Below are positions 42,191 through 53,797 of a DNA stretch of 64,000 nt, piece after piece. Position numbers and translations under genes: made by a program. This stretch comes from Serinus canaria (taxonomy: Eukaryota; Chordata; Aves; Passeriformes; Fringillidae), in the NCBI RefSeq assembly GCF_022539315.1, contig NC_066315.1, forward strand, positions 91,738,990 through 91,802,989, written 5' to 3'. Numbering within the stretch: the stretch's first letter is position 1; every line of letters begins with the position of its first letter. The notes below the pieces were generated by a model that saw only the letters and a program-made list of their open reading frames with translations, did no database searches and was not told where the DNA came from.

Positions 42191-45174
42191 CCAGATGCAA
42201 AAACTTTTCAATAAATAGAAAAATAAGAAGTTTCTCTTAATTTAAACAGGCTGTTAAGGCCTAGAAGGATCTAAAAGAAGGAGCCATTCATTGCTCTTCC
42301 AAGGAAGCCTCTCAGTCCTTTTAAGCACAGTCTGAAACCTGCCCATGCATCTTGCAGCTGGAACTGAGAAGTAAACCAGGCTATCTGGTCTTCAGAGTCC
42401 TCATGTAATAGATTGACCACTTTGTCATTGATTGCTTTTCAAAGCATCATAAATGCATTTCCAGCACTTATGCTTACATAGGTACTCACTTGTATTAGTG
42501 TTTGAAACCTCTTTGTATTAACTCCCTATACTTTACTAATTAACATAATGCCTGAGTAGCATACTACATGGTTTTGGAAATCTCCCGGAAACAGGAAAAT
42601 AATATTCCCTTCAACTTACAGGCAAGGAGAAGACCAAATATTTCAGGCTGTCTGTGCTCAGCTTCTGTCTTCTGGCAAGACTTGCCCTTTCATTTCTGAA
42701 AACAGGACTTTGTTTCTGTTCCTTGGGCCCTGCAATGCCGACCACAGGCACACATTGTTGGAGTGCGCTCCTTGGATGCAGAAGCTGCAGTCTGGGACAT
42801 CAGGAAGTCATGTAAGCAATACCATCACAGAAATAATGTCTCTGGCTTGGACTAGAGATGGTAGGCACCACAGACTCTTCTTCCTCCTCCTTCCTCTGCC
42901 AGCAGCTTCTATGTGGACTGGACCCACCAGGCCTGCCCTAGGATCTGCTGGATCAGGTTCCCTGGCGGAGAAAGCAACTTCCCCAAGGGACTTGAGACAT
43001 TCTGCTCAGCACTTTCCTTGGAGCACACACTGTTCTTTCCATGTGGGATCTGTGAACTAGAAAAGCTGCCCATACTTATATAGACTACTTAAAGTTTGCA
43101 GATTGTGTGTTTTGAAAGGGCTTTATTAAGGCACCAATGTTATTATATATGAATAGCAGTGAGAACTCAGTGTTGCTAATAATTGTACTTTGACAATGAA
43201 TTCTATTGCTTCACATTTTAGTTTTGTTTTCAACAAATTTCTTCCAGAAAAACATATCATATTATATTCCTTTAAGAGAGAGGTATAACTTATTAGTGGC
43301 TTGTATACTTGGTCTATTTTCTTCATGGACTTGCTTCCTAGATTTCAGAAAGACTTAAAATTTTCTCTCAAATCTATACATCTTGAAGAATCTATGAACT
43401 GATTGAGACTCTTTTTCTTCCCAGAGGCTGGAACAGTCTGTATTCCTGTACTCTGAGGTTTTGTTGGTGTAGTTGTGCATTGGAAGACTGCAACCTCAAG
43501 GTCAAATGGAACTCTAACTTGGCAGATGACACAGTTTTGTCACTTACGTATGCATTCTGTTTTACAGAATAATATATAAAGGAATAATTCATCTTTACCT
43601 CCATTTTCAGGCTCAAAAAATCAAAGACCCTGCTGCTACCATTTATTTATTAGCTGAAGTAACATTCCATGTTTTGTAAAGTAAGACATTTAAACATAAG
43701 GAAAGCATCTGCAGTGCAGGAATAATGGCTTATGTTAAATGTTTTTGGAATAAAATTATTCTTTTGCTCAGAACATTAGCACTGGATATTCCAGGACATC
43801 TTTCAAGCACCACTGTCCTTGGAGACTTGAGAATGATGCCTAAGCATCCATTTCTGTCTGACAAAGCCATGTGGCAGGTGAGGATTAGAAATAAAAGAAT
43901 CAGTGGGAAGCCCAATGTAATAATGAAGTCTTCCTTGAAGGCAGAGAACAAATGGGACATAACTCCATGTCTGAGTGGTATTTCCGCTCCTGGTTTCTAT
44001 GGTGCTGCTCTTGAAGGGCTGAGTCCTGATCTGGGTGAAGCCTCTCATCTTGAACTGAGATTCAAGGCAGGACTACTCCCTCTTTTGCAGAGTCTGCTTT
44101 GAGCAGGGTCTCATTTTATACATCAGAACTATGGAGTAGAGTCCTGCCATAAACAACAATGTCAAGAGTAACTATGCTCTCCAACATATATTAAGGTCAA
44201 AAGCAGAGGTGCCACTGTGGTGTATGATCCATTTAGAGGGAGCTCCTCAAAGCACAGGCTGGAATCTCGATGTGCAAAATGGACATTAATAAGATTTTTG
44301 CCACCTAACTCCATTTAAGACCTAAACTTAGTCTTCCCAGGCTACTTATTCAAAGGCTTTTTTCTGAATTTCTAGCTGGAAATTCTGTAGAATTTCAGCC
44401 AACATGATTATGCAGTGCATATAGATGTTAAATGTGTTTAGTTTTCTTTTTCATAGCACACAAAATTAAAACTTCCAAAACTATAATTGTTTGCCCCCAA
44501 AAAGCCACCGGTGCAACTTTGTGATTTGTTTCATCTGTAAGGCAGGGATGATGATGGTGATATCTTGCTTTTGGCAGACGAAAATGATAATAAAAATCCA
44601 AATGAGACACACACAGCCTAATCCTGAAAAAGGATGACATATGAAAATATTATATAACTCACCTGTAAACTTCTTTTTTGAGGTGGGCTATAAAACTTCT
44701 GGGTCAATCATTTCCTAGCCTTTTCCTAGGTATAGTAAATTTGGGTAGTAGAAGATTGATAAGTAAAAGAAAGAGATTCTTCCCTATGTTACACACTCAT
44801 GAGTACTCTTCTCTACTTTTGAAAGACAGATAAAGACCTTGCAATAATTAGTATCTATTCTAAAAAGAGCTCTAGAAGTTCTTGAGAAGAATTAGTATTT
44901 ATTTCTGAGGAAAAGTGATTGGTTATATGATTAGATATTCACTAGACACATACCTAAATAAAATTAGAAGGTAAAATTCCTTGGCTATCAGAGAAGTGTC
45001 CCGACAACCCTCTCATTTTGTAAGCTAACACCTTTTTAGCTACTTATAGCCTAATTGGTAGGGTTTTAATAATTAGGGATATGAAGAAGGTGAAGCATCT
45101 CCTTGGAGGTGCATAAAGGACAACAACAGACATAGTTTGCAGAATTCTGACTAGATACACAAGGGAAAAAAATC
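42191..45174. other. Intergenic, no firm gene
   Basis: No CR1 is recognised. Overlapping frames of 76 to 125 codons on both strands at 43725-44102 are noted under findings but cannot be assigned. Confidence 0.4.
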
Positions 45175-45355
45175 ACTGCATGGGTGGTCAAATAATGGAC
45201 CAAGTTCTACAGAGAAGATGTGGCATCACCATCTGTGGAGATACTTAGAACTCAACCAAGTGTGTCTCTGAGCAAATAACAGGATAATTCCCTGGCTAGA
45301 CTGGATGATCTCCAGAGCTTCCTTCCAACCTAAATTTCTGTATGATTCTATGATT
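45175..45355 (+). mobile_element. CR1 LINE tail fragment
   Basis: It ends with agactggatgatctccagag, cttccttccaacctaa and tatgattctatgatt, the sense CR1 terminus with its octamer repeats. Confidence 0.88.
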
Positions 45356-48300
45356 ATGACTACATGAAGACCTCTTTCACATTCACATGAATCATGTGAT
45401 GTCTCTGTGTGAGCTCGTATCAGCCCCTTGATATCATAACATCAGTCTTTTGGGGTTCTTTTCTGTTCTTATTTTACTCTATGTCAATCCTCACAGATAC
45501 TGAGAATTTTTAAGTACTATAATTGTGTTCACTGAACTACTCTAAGCATAACAATGGTCAAATGTGAAATGTCATTTAATTAACTGGTTTTTTGGGAGAC
45601 CTTACCTAATAAGGCTTTATAGCAAGATTGCTATTTTTTTCCACAGCAAATGTGGCTTTATAACTAATGAAACTAGTGCTACCTGTATTGTGAAGAGTTT
45701 TGCCATTTTTGGCCTATCTAGATGGCCTCTTATTCTGGTGGCGATACTTTGGAAGTGTCTTGGAATATCTGTATCAGTTATAGGCAGCTTGCATGTATTT
45801 CTTCTTGGGTGAAATGAAAAATTTAATTATACGAAAAAAATGCAAATTGCTGCCAACTGTGTTAACTGTGAGAGAGTTGCATTATCTTCTAACATAAATT
45901 GTCAGTGAATTGAAGAAAAGACGTTTTGGAAGCTGATCTGATTACTGTCAGGGAAAGTGCTCAAACTCAATTGTTGGCAAATGTCCAGTACCCATCACTG
46001 AACGATCATCACCTCATCATTCAGTCTTCTCAACTGACATGCAAAACAACATCCAAATATTCATTGCACATCTGTGCTGGACAGATTACGCATTAGCAAT
46101 TCAAATCAATTCAATGTACAGGCAGTTTCTGTAAAGGCGTCTGTTTGGGTGAGATGCCTTGTTGTCTGGGATGGATAATAAGGCAACTCTGTCTAATCTT
46201 GGAGAACAATCAGCCCATCTTGAGAAGGTGACTGACTACGTATGCTCTTGCCCTGACAGCGCTAGAACAATGCCCCCATAATGCACTTGACTCAGCTGGT
46301 AATAAAATCTACTTTTGATTAGCAGCCATGGCTTGTGTCAATCACTGCATGATGTACCATTGTCCTCTGGTCCTGAACACAGTTTATTTACAGGGAAACA
46401 AAAGCTTTTTGGATATGGCTGCTGCCCAGAGATTGCAAAATAGATTGAGCTGTCAGCCTCACACACTAGATGAAGATTAATGAGTTGTGCAGACAATAAA
46501 TATGAAGCAATGACCATAAATATGCTAATAGGTATTATCCATATACACTATAATTGCTACAAAAATTAAAAAGTAGTGTAAAGGAAATAGGTCAGAGGGT
46601 GACAGATAGATAATCTTGGATGCTGAAGATCTTTGGTTCAGTCAGATTCTCTACAGGTTTATTTCCTTCAATTAGACCCTTCAAAAGATTAATTGTTTAA
46701 AAGCTGTTTAAATAATCTCTTTTGAAACAGAGGTTTATGGGAAAATGTTTATGAAAAAGTGACTTCAATGAACATGTTATTGAAATAAAAAAGGTGACTA
46801 CCAAAAGCAGAGATTAATGTCTCTGATCAGCTGCCCAGCTTTACTGTGAGGTAAATATTTCCAAGTGTCACACTAGTGGGGACTGCAAGGAAAACATACC
46901 AAAGAGAAACATCAGTTTATATCCACAAACACAAGAGACCAAGGTCCTTCCAAGCCAAATATAGAAGAGTTGCCTGCAGATCTGATTGCATTGGTTTGTT
47001 GGATGTCTTCATCTTAGCCCATTTTCCCTTTTTTTCCTTCTTTTTTTCCTTTTTAATTTAAGAAGAGAAGAATGCCCACCACTCAAATTTTCAGAGTACT
47101 TCCTATCCAGCCTCTGGCTTTCCAATTCCTTTCAAAGAGCACAGAGTCCAGATTTTTGACACCTACGGGTTTTATTTGTACTTGAAACTCAGAGAGTTAA
47201 ACTGTTTGCTCTGTATTCCAGCGCTCCAGCACCTCAGGCTACTGAAATTGTAGTGACACTGAAAATAAGGACAGTCATACTCTTGGTATTCGTGGCTTCG
47301 ACTCCCTGGTCTCTCAGGCTTAGAAGTGACACTGGATGCTTTTCAGGTCAGCTCACCACACCCACCTCCTCAACAATTTTTTACTTTCTGGAAAGGGAAA
47401 GCAAATTTACCCAGATATTCTCCCAGGTACAATTTACTGTTATAATGCCAAACTCTGTGATAAAACTGAATTGGTTTTGGTTGTTTTTTTTTTTTTCTTT
47501 CCATACTTTAACTAGAAGTTGCATCCATTTAGCTCTTAAAGTATCACTGCTTGGATTTTGACAAATAGTCCACAAAGACTTACAGCTACCTGGCTGCTTC
47601 TGTGCCAGTGTCCTTGAAAACACAGCTGAACATTAACTACACTTGCCTAATATCTTGGAACCTTTCCTAACTATAAATGCCAGTAAAACAAAGCACAAAA
47701 AATAATTCAAATAAAGGTAGGAAAATGTCTCACACAAAGCTGCTCAGTCAAAAGAGAAGCACACCTTTCTGGAAGAATCAATGGAGAGAGAGAGGACCTC
47801 TGGAAGCTGCAGGCTCAAGAACTGTGCTCTTGTCCCCAGTCCCCCTTCAGCAGTGACACTGTGTCTTTCTGAACTGGAGGCTGTGATGTCAACGTCACAC
47901 GTTGCCCGGGCACAGCAAGGTGCTGTCCCACCAAGGGAGGTGAGCACAGCAGATCCAGAGATGATAAGGCAGATTGAACCAAGAGTCCAAATCATTGGGC
48001 AAGTTTGTAGGGTGAACTCCAAGGCTTCCCTTGAATCCCTCTGGTGGCTTTCCTTTTCTAATTACACTGAGTTTCTTCATCTTATTTTCATGAGACTTCT
48101 AGGAATTTCTTCTTTCCTTGCTTATTTTCTGATGTCTCTGCCAATCTGAATTGCCTTGAGACACTTTTTATTTTTGCAATAAAATTTTCATTATATCTAG
48201 TTTTAATTAGTTTTAGTTAAACAACTTTGTGTGTGTCCATTAAGATCTGTGGTTTAGGACTGAATAAATTGTCACTTCATACAGAGTCTCTGCAGCTTGT

Positions 48301-49591
48301 AAAGCCTTCATTTTCCTTGGCTTTGCCAGACTTTACCATCATTTCCTAAGGGGCTGTTTGCAATATTAAATAAATTATATTAACAAAACACTGATAGATT
48401 TTACTATTTTTGAAGGAGGGTTCTGCAGCAATATGTACAAAGAAACTGACATTTTTGGTTTTATTGTGACTTTGAAGAAGGCCTGTAGCATTCACTGTCC
48501 TATTCTTTTGTGGAGATTTTGCCTGCATTTACTCTTCAACTTTAGGTATTTTATAACATTAGGTAATTAAAATCATAAATGAGGAACCCAAGAAATTATG
48601 GGTTAAAGATGCACCATAATTACAGAAGACCTAATGCAAGCCAAATAGAAAACAAAATAACTGACATTAGAATTAAGGAAACTAACATACATGAATTGAA
48701 GAAAAGTTGAAGGAAAGAGAAGAGTTAAAAGATCACTGCTGCTTAGGGGTACATGGGCCAGAGATCCCGCTGCTCAGAGAAACAGCACATACAAGAGGAG
48801 AAGAACAGACTTGGTAGCCTTTGTTCTATAACCCACCATGTACAAGATACAGATATGACACTATTGTGAAAACACTATAGTTTTATTCTGTGTATTCCCT
48901 CTTTGAGAACCATTCCTGTAGTAGTGTGAGCTAATCACGTATTCTTCTTTACCTAAGGGAGGTCCATGGATTTTTAATGAGCCTTATTTAAACTCCTGGC
49001 TAAGAAAGGCTGTGATAAAGGCATGTGTGCCATTTGCAAAGGCCTTTTCATTAAAGGCAGAGGCTCTGCTTTAGAGGGACTTGCATGAAGAAGAGCAAAG
49101 CATCTGTGTCAATCTGCTCATACGACACAAGGTCCCCTCATGGTTCCTTCCATGTAGAAATTAATTCCAGCCATCCTTTGTTAGCTGGGTTCTGATTTCC
49201 AGCTCTGTGTGAACCAGTGTTTTCAGGGATAGCTGCACCACAGCTGAAGTCTGGGTGAGGTAACCAACCCACCTGAAGTCTCTGCATGCCACCACTTCAC
49301 TGCCTTTTTGTCTCTTGTCTTTACTCAGAGTTGCAGGAATCCTTAAAACAATGCAGTACCTTCTACAGATGCAATTCAGTGCAATAGGGTGCAATGCAAA
49401 AGAGTTAAGAAGCAAAGCTTTCAGCTGCATCAGTTGCCAAGCAATGACTCCTGCACCAGTAATTTGTTTTATTATCACGAGAGGAAATTACTTGGTTTGC
49501 CTAAATTCCATCGTGGCAACAGCAACAAAAAGGCCTATTGATAAAGTTCAGTTTCGTTTCTTGGCTGAGAATAAGTTTCAGTTTCTATTCT
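45356..49591. other. Intergenic upstream of the repeat gene
   Basis: No gene is supported. The blocks 46100-46560 and 48940-49060 are free of recognisable repeats and dense in TAAT/ATTA and GATA-like words, so they are candidates for conserved non-coding sequence. Confidence 0.4.
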
Positions 49592-49646
49592 TCCTTATCA
49601 TGGCAGCAGTTTCATTTCTTCACTGTCAGCTGGAGAGTGTATAAAA
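49592..49646 (+). promoter_or_regulatory. TATA promoter of the repeat gene with E-box and GATA-type motif
   Basis: TATAAAA is at 49640-49646, predicting initiation near 49,670 and a 5' UTR of about 30 nt. An E-box CAGCTG lies at 49627-49632 and a CTTATC motif (reverse GATA site) at about 49593-49598. TATA-type promoters usually drive tissue-restricted or inducible genes, unlike the CpG-island pair upstream. Which factors bind is not known. Confidence 0.65.
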
Positions 49647-49703
49647 AGATGGGCTGAGCAGTCCCTGAGTGCTTCCCTGGAATTCTCACCAGCAGAAAGC
49701 AGC

Positions 49704-49851
49704 ATGTCTGACCAGAACGTCCGCAACGCTGGCTTCACTTCTTCTGGGATCACAGGAGGATCCCTTGCTTCATCTCTGATGTCCCAAGAAGCCAGAGCCT
49801 CTGGGGGAGGTGTGCCTTCTGGAGGCCCCACTTCTACTCTCCAGGAAATGG
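49704..49851 (+). CDS. Repeat gene exon 1 (repeat copy 1)
   Basis: The exon encodes MSDQNVRNA and then the first repeat unit to Met49, plus the first base of Gly50. The donor is ATGG|GTATGAG. The first ATG after the TATA box is the start. The frame stays open into the intron to 50099, but the donor and the partner exons argue against using that extension. Confidence 0.8.
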
Positions 49852-52800
49852 GTATGAGCAATTCTGTGTGTGACTCTGTCTGTGGTTTTGTGGTTCAGTG
49901 CCTAGGATCAGGCAGCTATTCCTCCTTAAAAATAAGTTCCTCCTTGAAAATAAGCTTACCAAATAATCTCTTCTCTCCTGCATTTCTGTGTGGCACTGAA
50001 GAAAGAAGATTCCTCCATTTAATTGTGTGCTATGAGCAGGATATTATTGCGTGTGTGCACATACTATGCATGAATGAACACATATATATGTGGTATTAAT
50101 GAGGTTTTGGACAGTGTTTATTTGAAATTTGTGCTATCCCTCCATTCTGCCAGGAACCATCAAAAATATGAAGAGTCATGGTAGCAACAAGCAATGACAC
50201 ACTTATGCAAGAACATGATCTGTGTAGATCATGTAATTTATATTTCATATAAATTACCAGATTTCCCTTGCTCTTTACTCACACATATCCGTACAGGGAG
50301 AGCTCCTAAAACCTTATGCAAACTCTGTAGAGGAGAGAAATTAGCTGCAGTCCAAGAGACAATTCATGAAGGGGATGTAAACACACCCTTGACATCCCCT
50401 ATTTAAGTGCTAGAGTAAGGCATAGCTGCCCTTCTCATGAGCTGACCCTGCAGGTGTTTGCTGTTCTGCTGCTGGCTGGGAGCAGTCCCTGCCCAGACCA
50501 CTCTTATCACTGTGGCACTTGCTTAACCCCAGATCCCGTGGGATTTGTACACAAGGTATTCTCCCTGCCAGACCTGCTTGTATGACCTGATTCAGCAGGC
50601 ATCCTCTGAACAGGCTTGCCTCCACAGAACAGAGTGCCCTGTACAATGCTGCTTTAGCCAGCAGCTCAGGGTTAGCTCTCTGACCTTGGATAGAGGCTTC
50701 CAAACCCCTTCTGCCCACGGGGTCTCAGACCCACATCTTCCATGTGTCAGAGGATTGCCAGCCAGCAGGCTGATTATAGGTGGGCATCTATCCCCTATTG
50801 GTCTACTACTTCCATAATCAGCAGGTAGAAATCCGAAAGATGGAGCTGAATGTGACTTCTCCAGCCATAAAATGGGTGGTTGACCAGGTAAGCTGGCCAG
50901 GGTCCAGGTTCAGGGCATCTTTTAGTAGCCAAAAGTGTGTTAAGCTTGATGGAAAGGAAATAAGTTGGATTTTTTTTTTTTTTTAAGATATGATTTACAT
51001 TGCCAATATTACTCATAGAGGGAGGCCCTCTAGACAGTGAGTGAATAGGTGACATAAGGGTCATTCAGAGACATACTACATGTGATTCCTGTGAGTCACA
51101 TGCAGTATGTCTCTGAAATTTTTTAATTTTCACATTGTAAGATTTGAGTATAGGTTGCTGAATACAGTGTTTCTTGAATATTCAGTGGGAAAGAGCTTAA
51201 GGAATAGTAGGAGCCAAAGGACAGAATACGAGAGAAAGTCAGGAGAGGAGGGGGACAGAGAGTGAAAAGCAGAGAGGAGGCACCACACTGCCTCAGCAGC
51301 AGAAGTCCTGGTATGCAGGAGATGCCAGTTGCTCACTCTAGTGATAAGTTAGTCAGCTGCACAGGCTGCCTTCTGTTACAGACCAGGGTGGCACAGCACA
51401 CTCATAACCAGTGGCAAACTCTTCAGAGGAGATGCCCTTTTGAGAGCACGAAGCTGTCAGTTCTAAACTAAAACACTGAAGATTTCTATCTCTCCGTGTG
51501 CTGGGAATTTTTATAATAAACAGAAGCAAAATGAGCATTTAACACACCTAGTTTTACTCTTGCAACCTCTGTGTTGCAAGGACTTTTATGAAAACCACCA
51601 TTTTGGTGAAGAGAAGTCTGCATGACTCAAGGAAACCTTAGCCATGCCGACAGGAGATACTCCAAAAGAGCTTTTATCCATGTGGAAAATGCTAGCTCTG
51701 TAACATTGCCAAGACAGGTGTGAGCTTTGGCTCCCTGCAGCAGGAGAGCTTGCCACACATTCTTTGCCTGATTGAGAGCTAAAAGGGCCTGATTTCATTT
51801 CCGCAGGTGCTCACTGAAATCTCTCCAAACACATCTTCTTAACCTTTTCATTCAGACTGTAACCCTTCCTCCCCCCAGAACAAACATGCTCCAAGGAGCG
51901 ACTGATTCTGCAGTGGGGCATGAGTATTGTTCAGTGTCACTTTACAGAAGATGTTATAACAAGCTCATCACCCAAATATTTGAGCATCCTCCAGGAATGC
52001 TTTAAGCATTATCACTAACATTTGTCGTCACTGGTGCTTTGCTCCTCTCCCAGGAGAAGAAGAGTTTGCAAAGGAATGTTTTGCTTGGGGCTTATTTAGA
52101 CTGAGTTGAAGACATAAATATTAATTGGCCACTGGCTGTCACAACTTGTGGTACTTAAATTTTATAGGTATCTATTACAGGTTTATGTGGGGGAAAGTGA
52201 AGTGAAAGGAACATGTTATTCACCTGGAGCAGAAAGTGCAACAATTCCTAGTTTCTACAGAAGTTTGGTCCACAGTCCTCAGGCAGCTCCAGAGAAAAGT
52301 GCAATTTCAGCAGAGGCAAATTGTGCTGCAACTATTTTGGAGATCCAGGTTTATCAAAAACAGTCTGTGCAAGAGCCATAAATTTTCTGAGGGTTCTGGG
52401 GTGTTCTGGGACTCCCCAACAGCACTGATAATATCCTTTTCCCAAGGTGGCAGCTAAAAAGCAGTAGACTGACAGAACAAGTCAAGTGATCAGCCGTCCC
52501 CTTGCATTTTGATACATTTGCTAGCCTTGAACTGTTTTAAAACACAGTAGTTTGTAATCGTCCTGTAAGGCTCCTTCCTTTTTTGTCAGTAACATGTCCT
52601 TTGTAACTGTCCTAGGGGCCAGGGGCACAACCCACTCATCAGGTTATACCAGCAGCGGGATCTCTGGTGGATCCAGGGCCTCTGACACAATGTCCAAGGA
52701 GGCCACAGCTCATGGAGGTGGAGTTCCCAGGGGAGGCACCACTTCCACTGTCCAGTCCATCGGTAAGTGAGAGTTCTTTTGATAAAAATGAATTAACAAA

Positions 52801-53674
52801 TGACTTCTGAGCAGTCAGCAATACTTCATTTACTGTACATTTACTAGATGAAGGGATGCAAGTAACAGGGGTGGCTGCTTTTTATTTGTAATAATATTTC
52901 TACTGTTTGTTTCTTTAAACTTGGTGTGAAGATGAAACTGGGGAATTAGTGGAAATAACTTTGCCACAAACTTGCAAAGGTATGAGTAGACAGCAGAGTC
53001 TGAAATCTGAAACACAGTGACAGAAAAAAAAGCCCAATGGACTTTTAGATTACGCTTTCATCAGCACCACAGTGGCAGTTCAATAGTTCTTTTTCAATTA
53101 CAAATTAAGGATTAAACCAAGGGCTCCACACTTGAACATGCAAAGCAGATATAGTGGGAAAAAACAGTGAACCATGAGAATGGAGTTATCAGACTGACAG
53201 ACAGGAATCATTAGTCTACTTCTTGGGGGCCTTTCAGAGCAGCTTAGCTTTCTTTCCTTTAAAGGAAATTCATTGGGTCAAAACCACAGGAATCTGCCTG
53301 CACTTACCAGCTCAAAGCAGAGAACAACAGAAACCTGCCTCATCACTCTGCCAGGTTAATGCAACCCAGACCAGATAAAACAAACCAAATTATGAGAGAG
53401 CCTGGTCTATACCTGACTGCATCAGTAAGGATGCTGATTGAGTTAGTAGGATCCTGTGGGGTTAGGAAGAGCCTCAGAGACAGGATTGAAGTTCTAATTT
53501 CAAAAAGTGTCTTTCAAATAGTAACAGAGACCTTTGATTTCTGACCTGGGAAAGTTTGTAGCCAATGCTTTTATGGTCTGTATATTTTCTTGTACTGCAA
53601 CTTTGCTTTTTGTTGTCCTCACAATTTCTCTGCATTTCTCCTTAGCCATGGGTGGAAAAGGAGGAAGACGCTGA
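49704..53674 (+). CDS. Unrecognised three-exon gene for a 107-residue Gly/Ser/Thr-rich protein with two 49-residue repeats
   Basis: Joining 49704-49851, 52616-52762 and 53646-53674 gives 107 residues with no Cys or Trp, about 9 basic against 5 acidic side chains, no signal peptide and no membrane segment. The protein is probably disordered. Residues 10-49 and 59-98 are repeats with 27 of 40 identical positions, sharing TSSGI, GGS, EA and GGGVP. The repeat period of 49 residues equals the 147-nt middle exon, which is phase 1-1, so the protein looks like a product of exon duplication. The tail is MGGKGGRR. Support for a real gene comes from a TATA box 64 bp before the ATG, good splice sites (G|GTATGAG, G|GTAAGTG, CTCCTTAG) with matching phases, and AATAAA 118 bp after the stop. 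It lies between ALG2 and, by human synteny, TGFBR1. I do not recognise the family or function. Confidence 0.82.
51064..51117. repeat. Near-perfect 22-bp inverted repeat in intron 1 of the repeat gene
   Basis: Arms 51064-51085 and 51096-51117 are complementary at 21 of 22 positions around a 10-nt loop. Pairing does not extend much beyond the arms, which makes the stem shorter than usual for a miRNA precursor. It may be a recent template-switch product or the core of a small palindromic element. Confidence 0.85.
52616..52762 (+). CDS. Repeat gene exon 2 (repeat copy 2)
   Basis: The exon has 147 nt and is symmetric (phase 1-1), with acceptor AACTGTCCTAG and consensus donor ATCG|GTAAGTG. It encodes residues 51-98, and its first two bases complete Gly50. 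It has no ATG-started frame of its own and is visible only through similarity to exon 1. TSSGI is shared with exon 1, but the Ser pair is AGC AGC here and TCT TCT there. Confidence 0.82.
53646..53674 (+). CDS. Repeat gene exon 3 (short basic tail and stop)
   Basis: The exon carries 29 coding nt after a long pyrimidine tract and TTCTCCTTAG. It completes Ala99 and encodes MGGKGGRR and TGA. The 3' UTR follows directly. It is too short for ORF detection, but its phase matches exon 2 and the poly(A) signal follows closely. Confidence 0.75.
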
Positions 53675-53791
53675 ATAGAAGAAAACCATCAGTCCAAACC
53701 TGCAAGCAGTTGATCCTTCACCATCAGCTTTGACAATTTCTCCCCTTCTGTGATCTCTCTGTTATGAAAGTCAAAGCCTTCCACGTGCACA

Positions 53792-53797
53792 AATAAA
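53792..53797 (+). terminator. Poly(A) signal of the repeat gene
   Basis: AATAAA lies 118 bp after the stop, followed by T-rich and TG-containing sequence. It predicts a spliced mRNA of about 500 nt. Confidence 0.7.

Noticed and set aside
47781..48149. 122-codon plus frame with an overlapping minus frame
   Set aside because: No recognised domain and no flanking gene signals. Chance openness is the simplest reading.
49704..50099. 131-codon open frame starting at the repeat-gene ATG and running through the intron
   Set aside because: The consensus donor at 49852, the phase match to two downstream exons and the repeat similarity of exon 2 show that the frame beyond 49851 is intronic.
51064..51117. 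Canonical miRNA precursor
   Set aside because: The stem stops at 22 bp with no lower-stem extension, too short for typical Drosha processing. It is kept only as a hairpin of interest.
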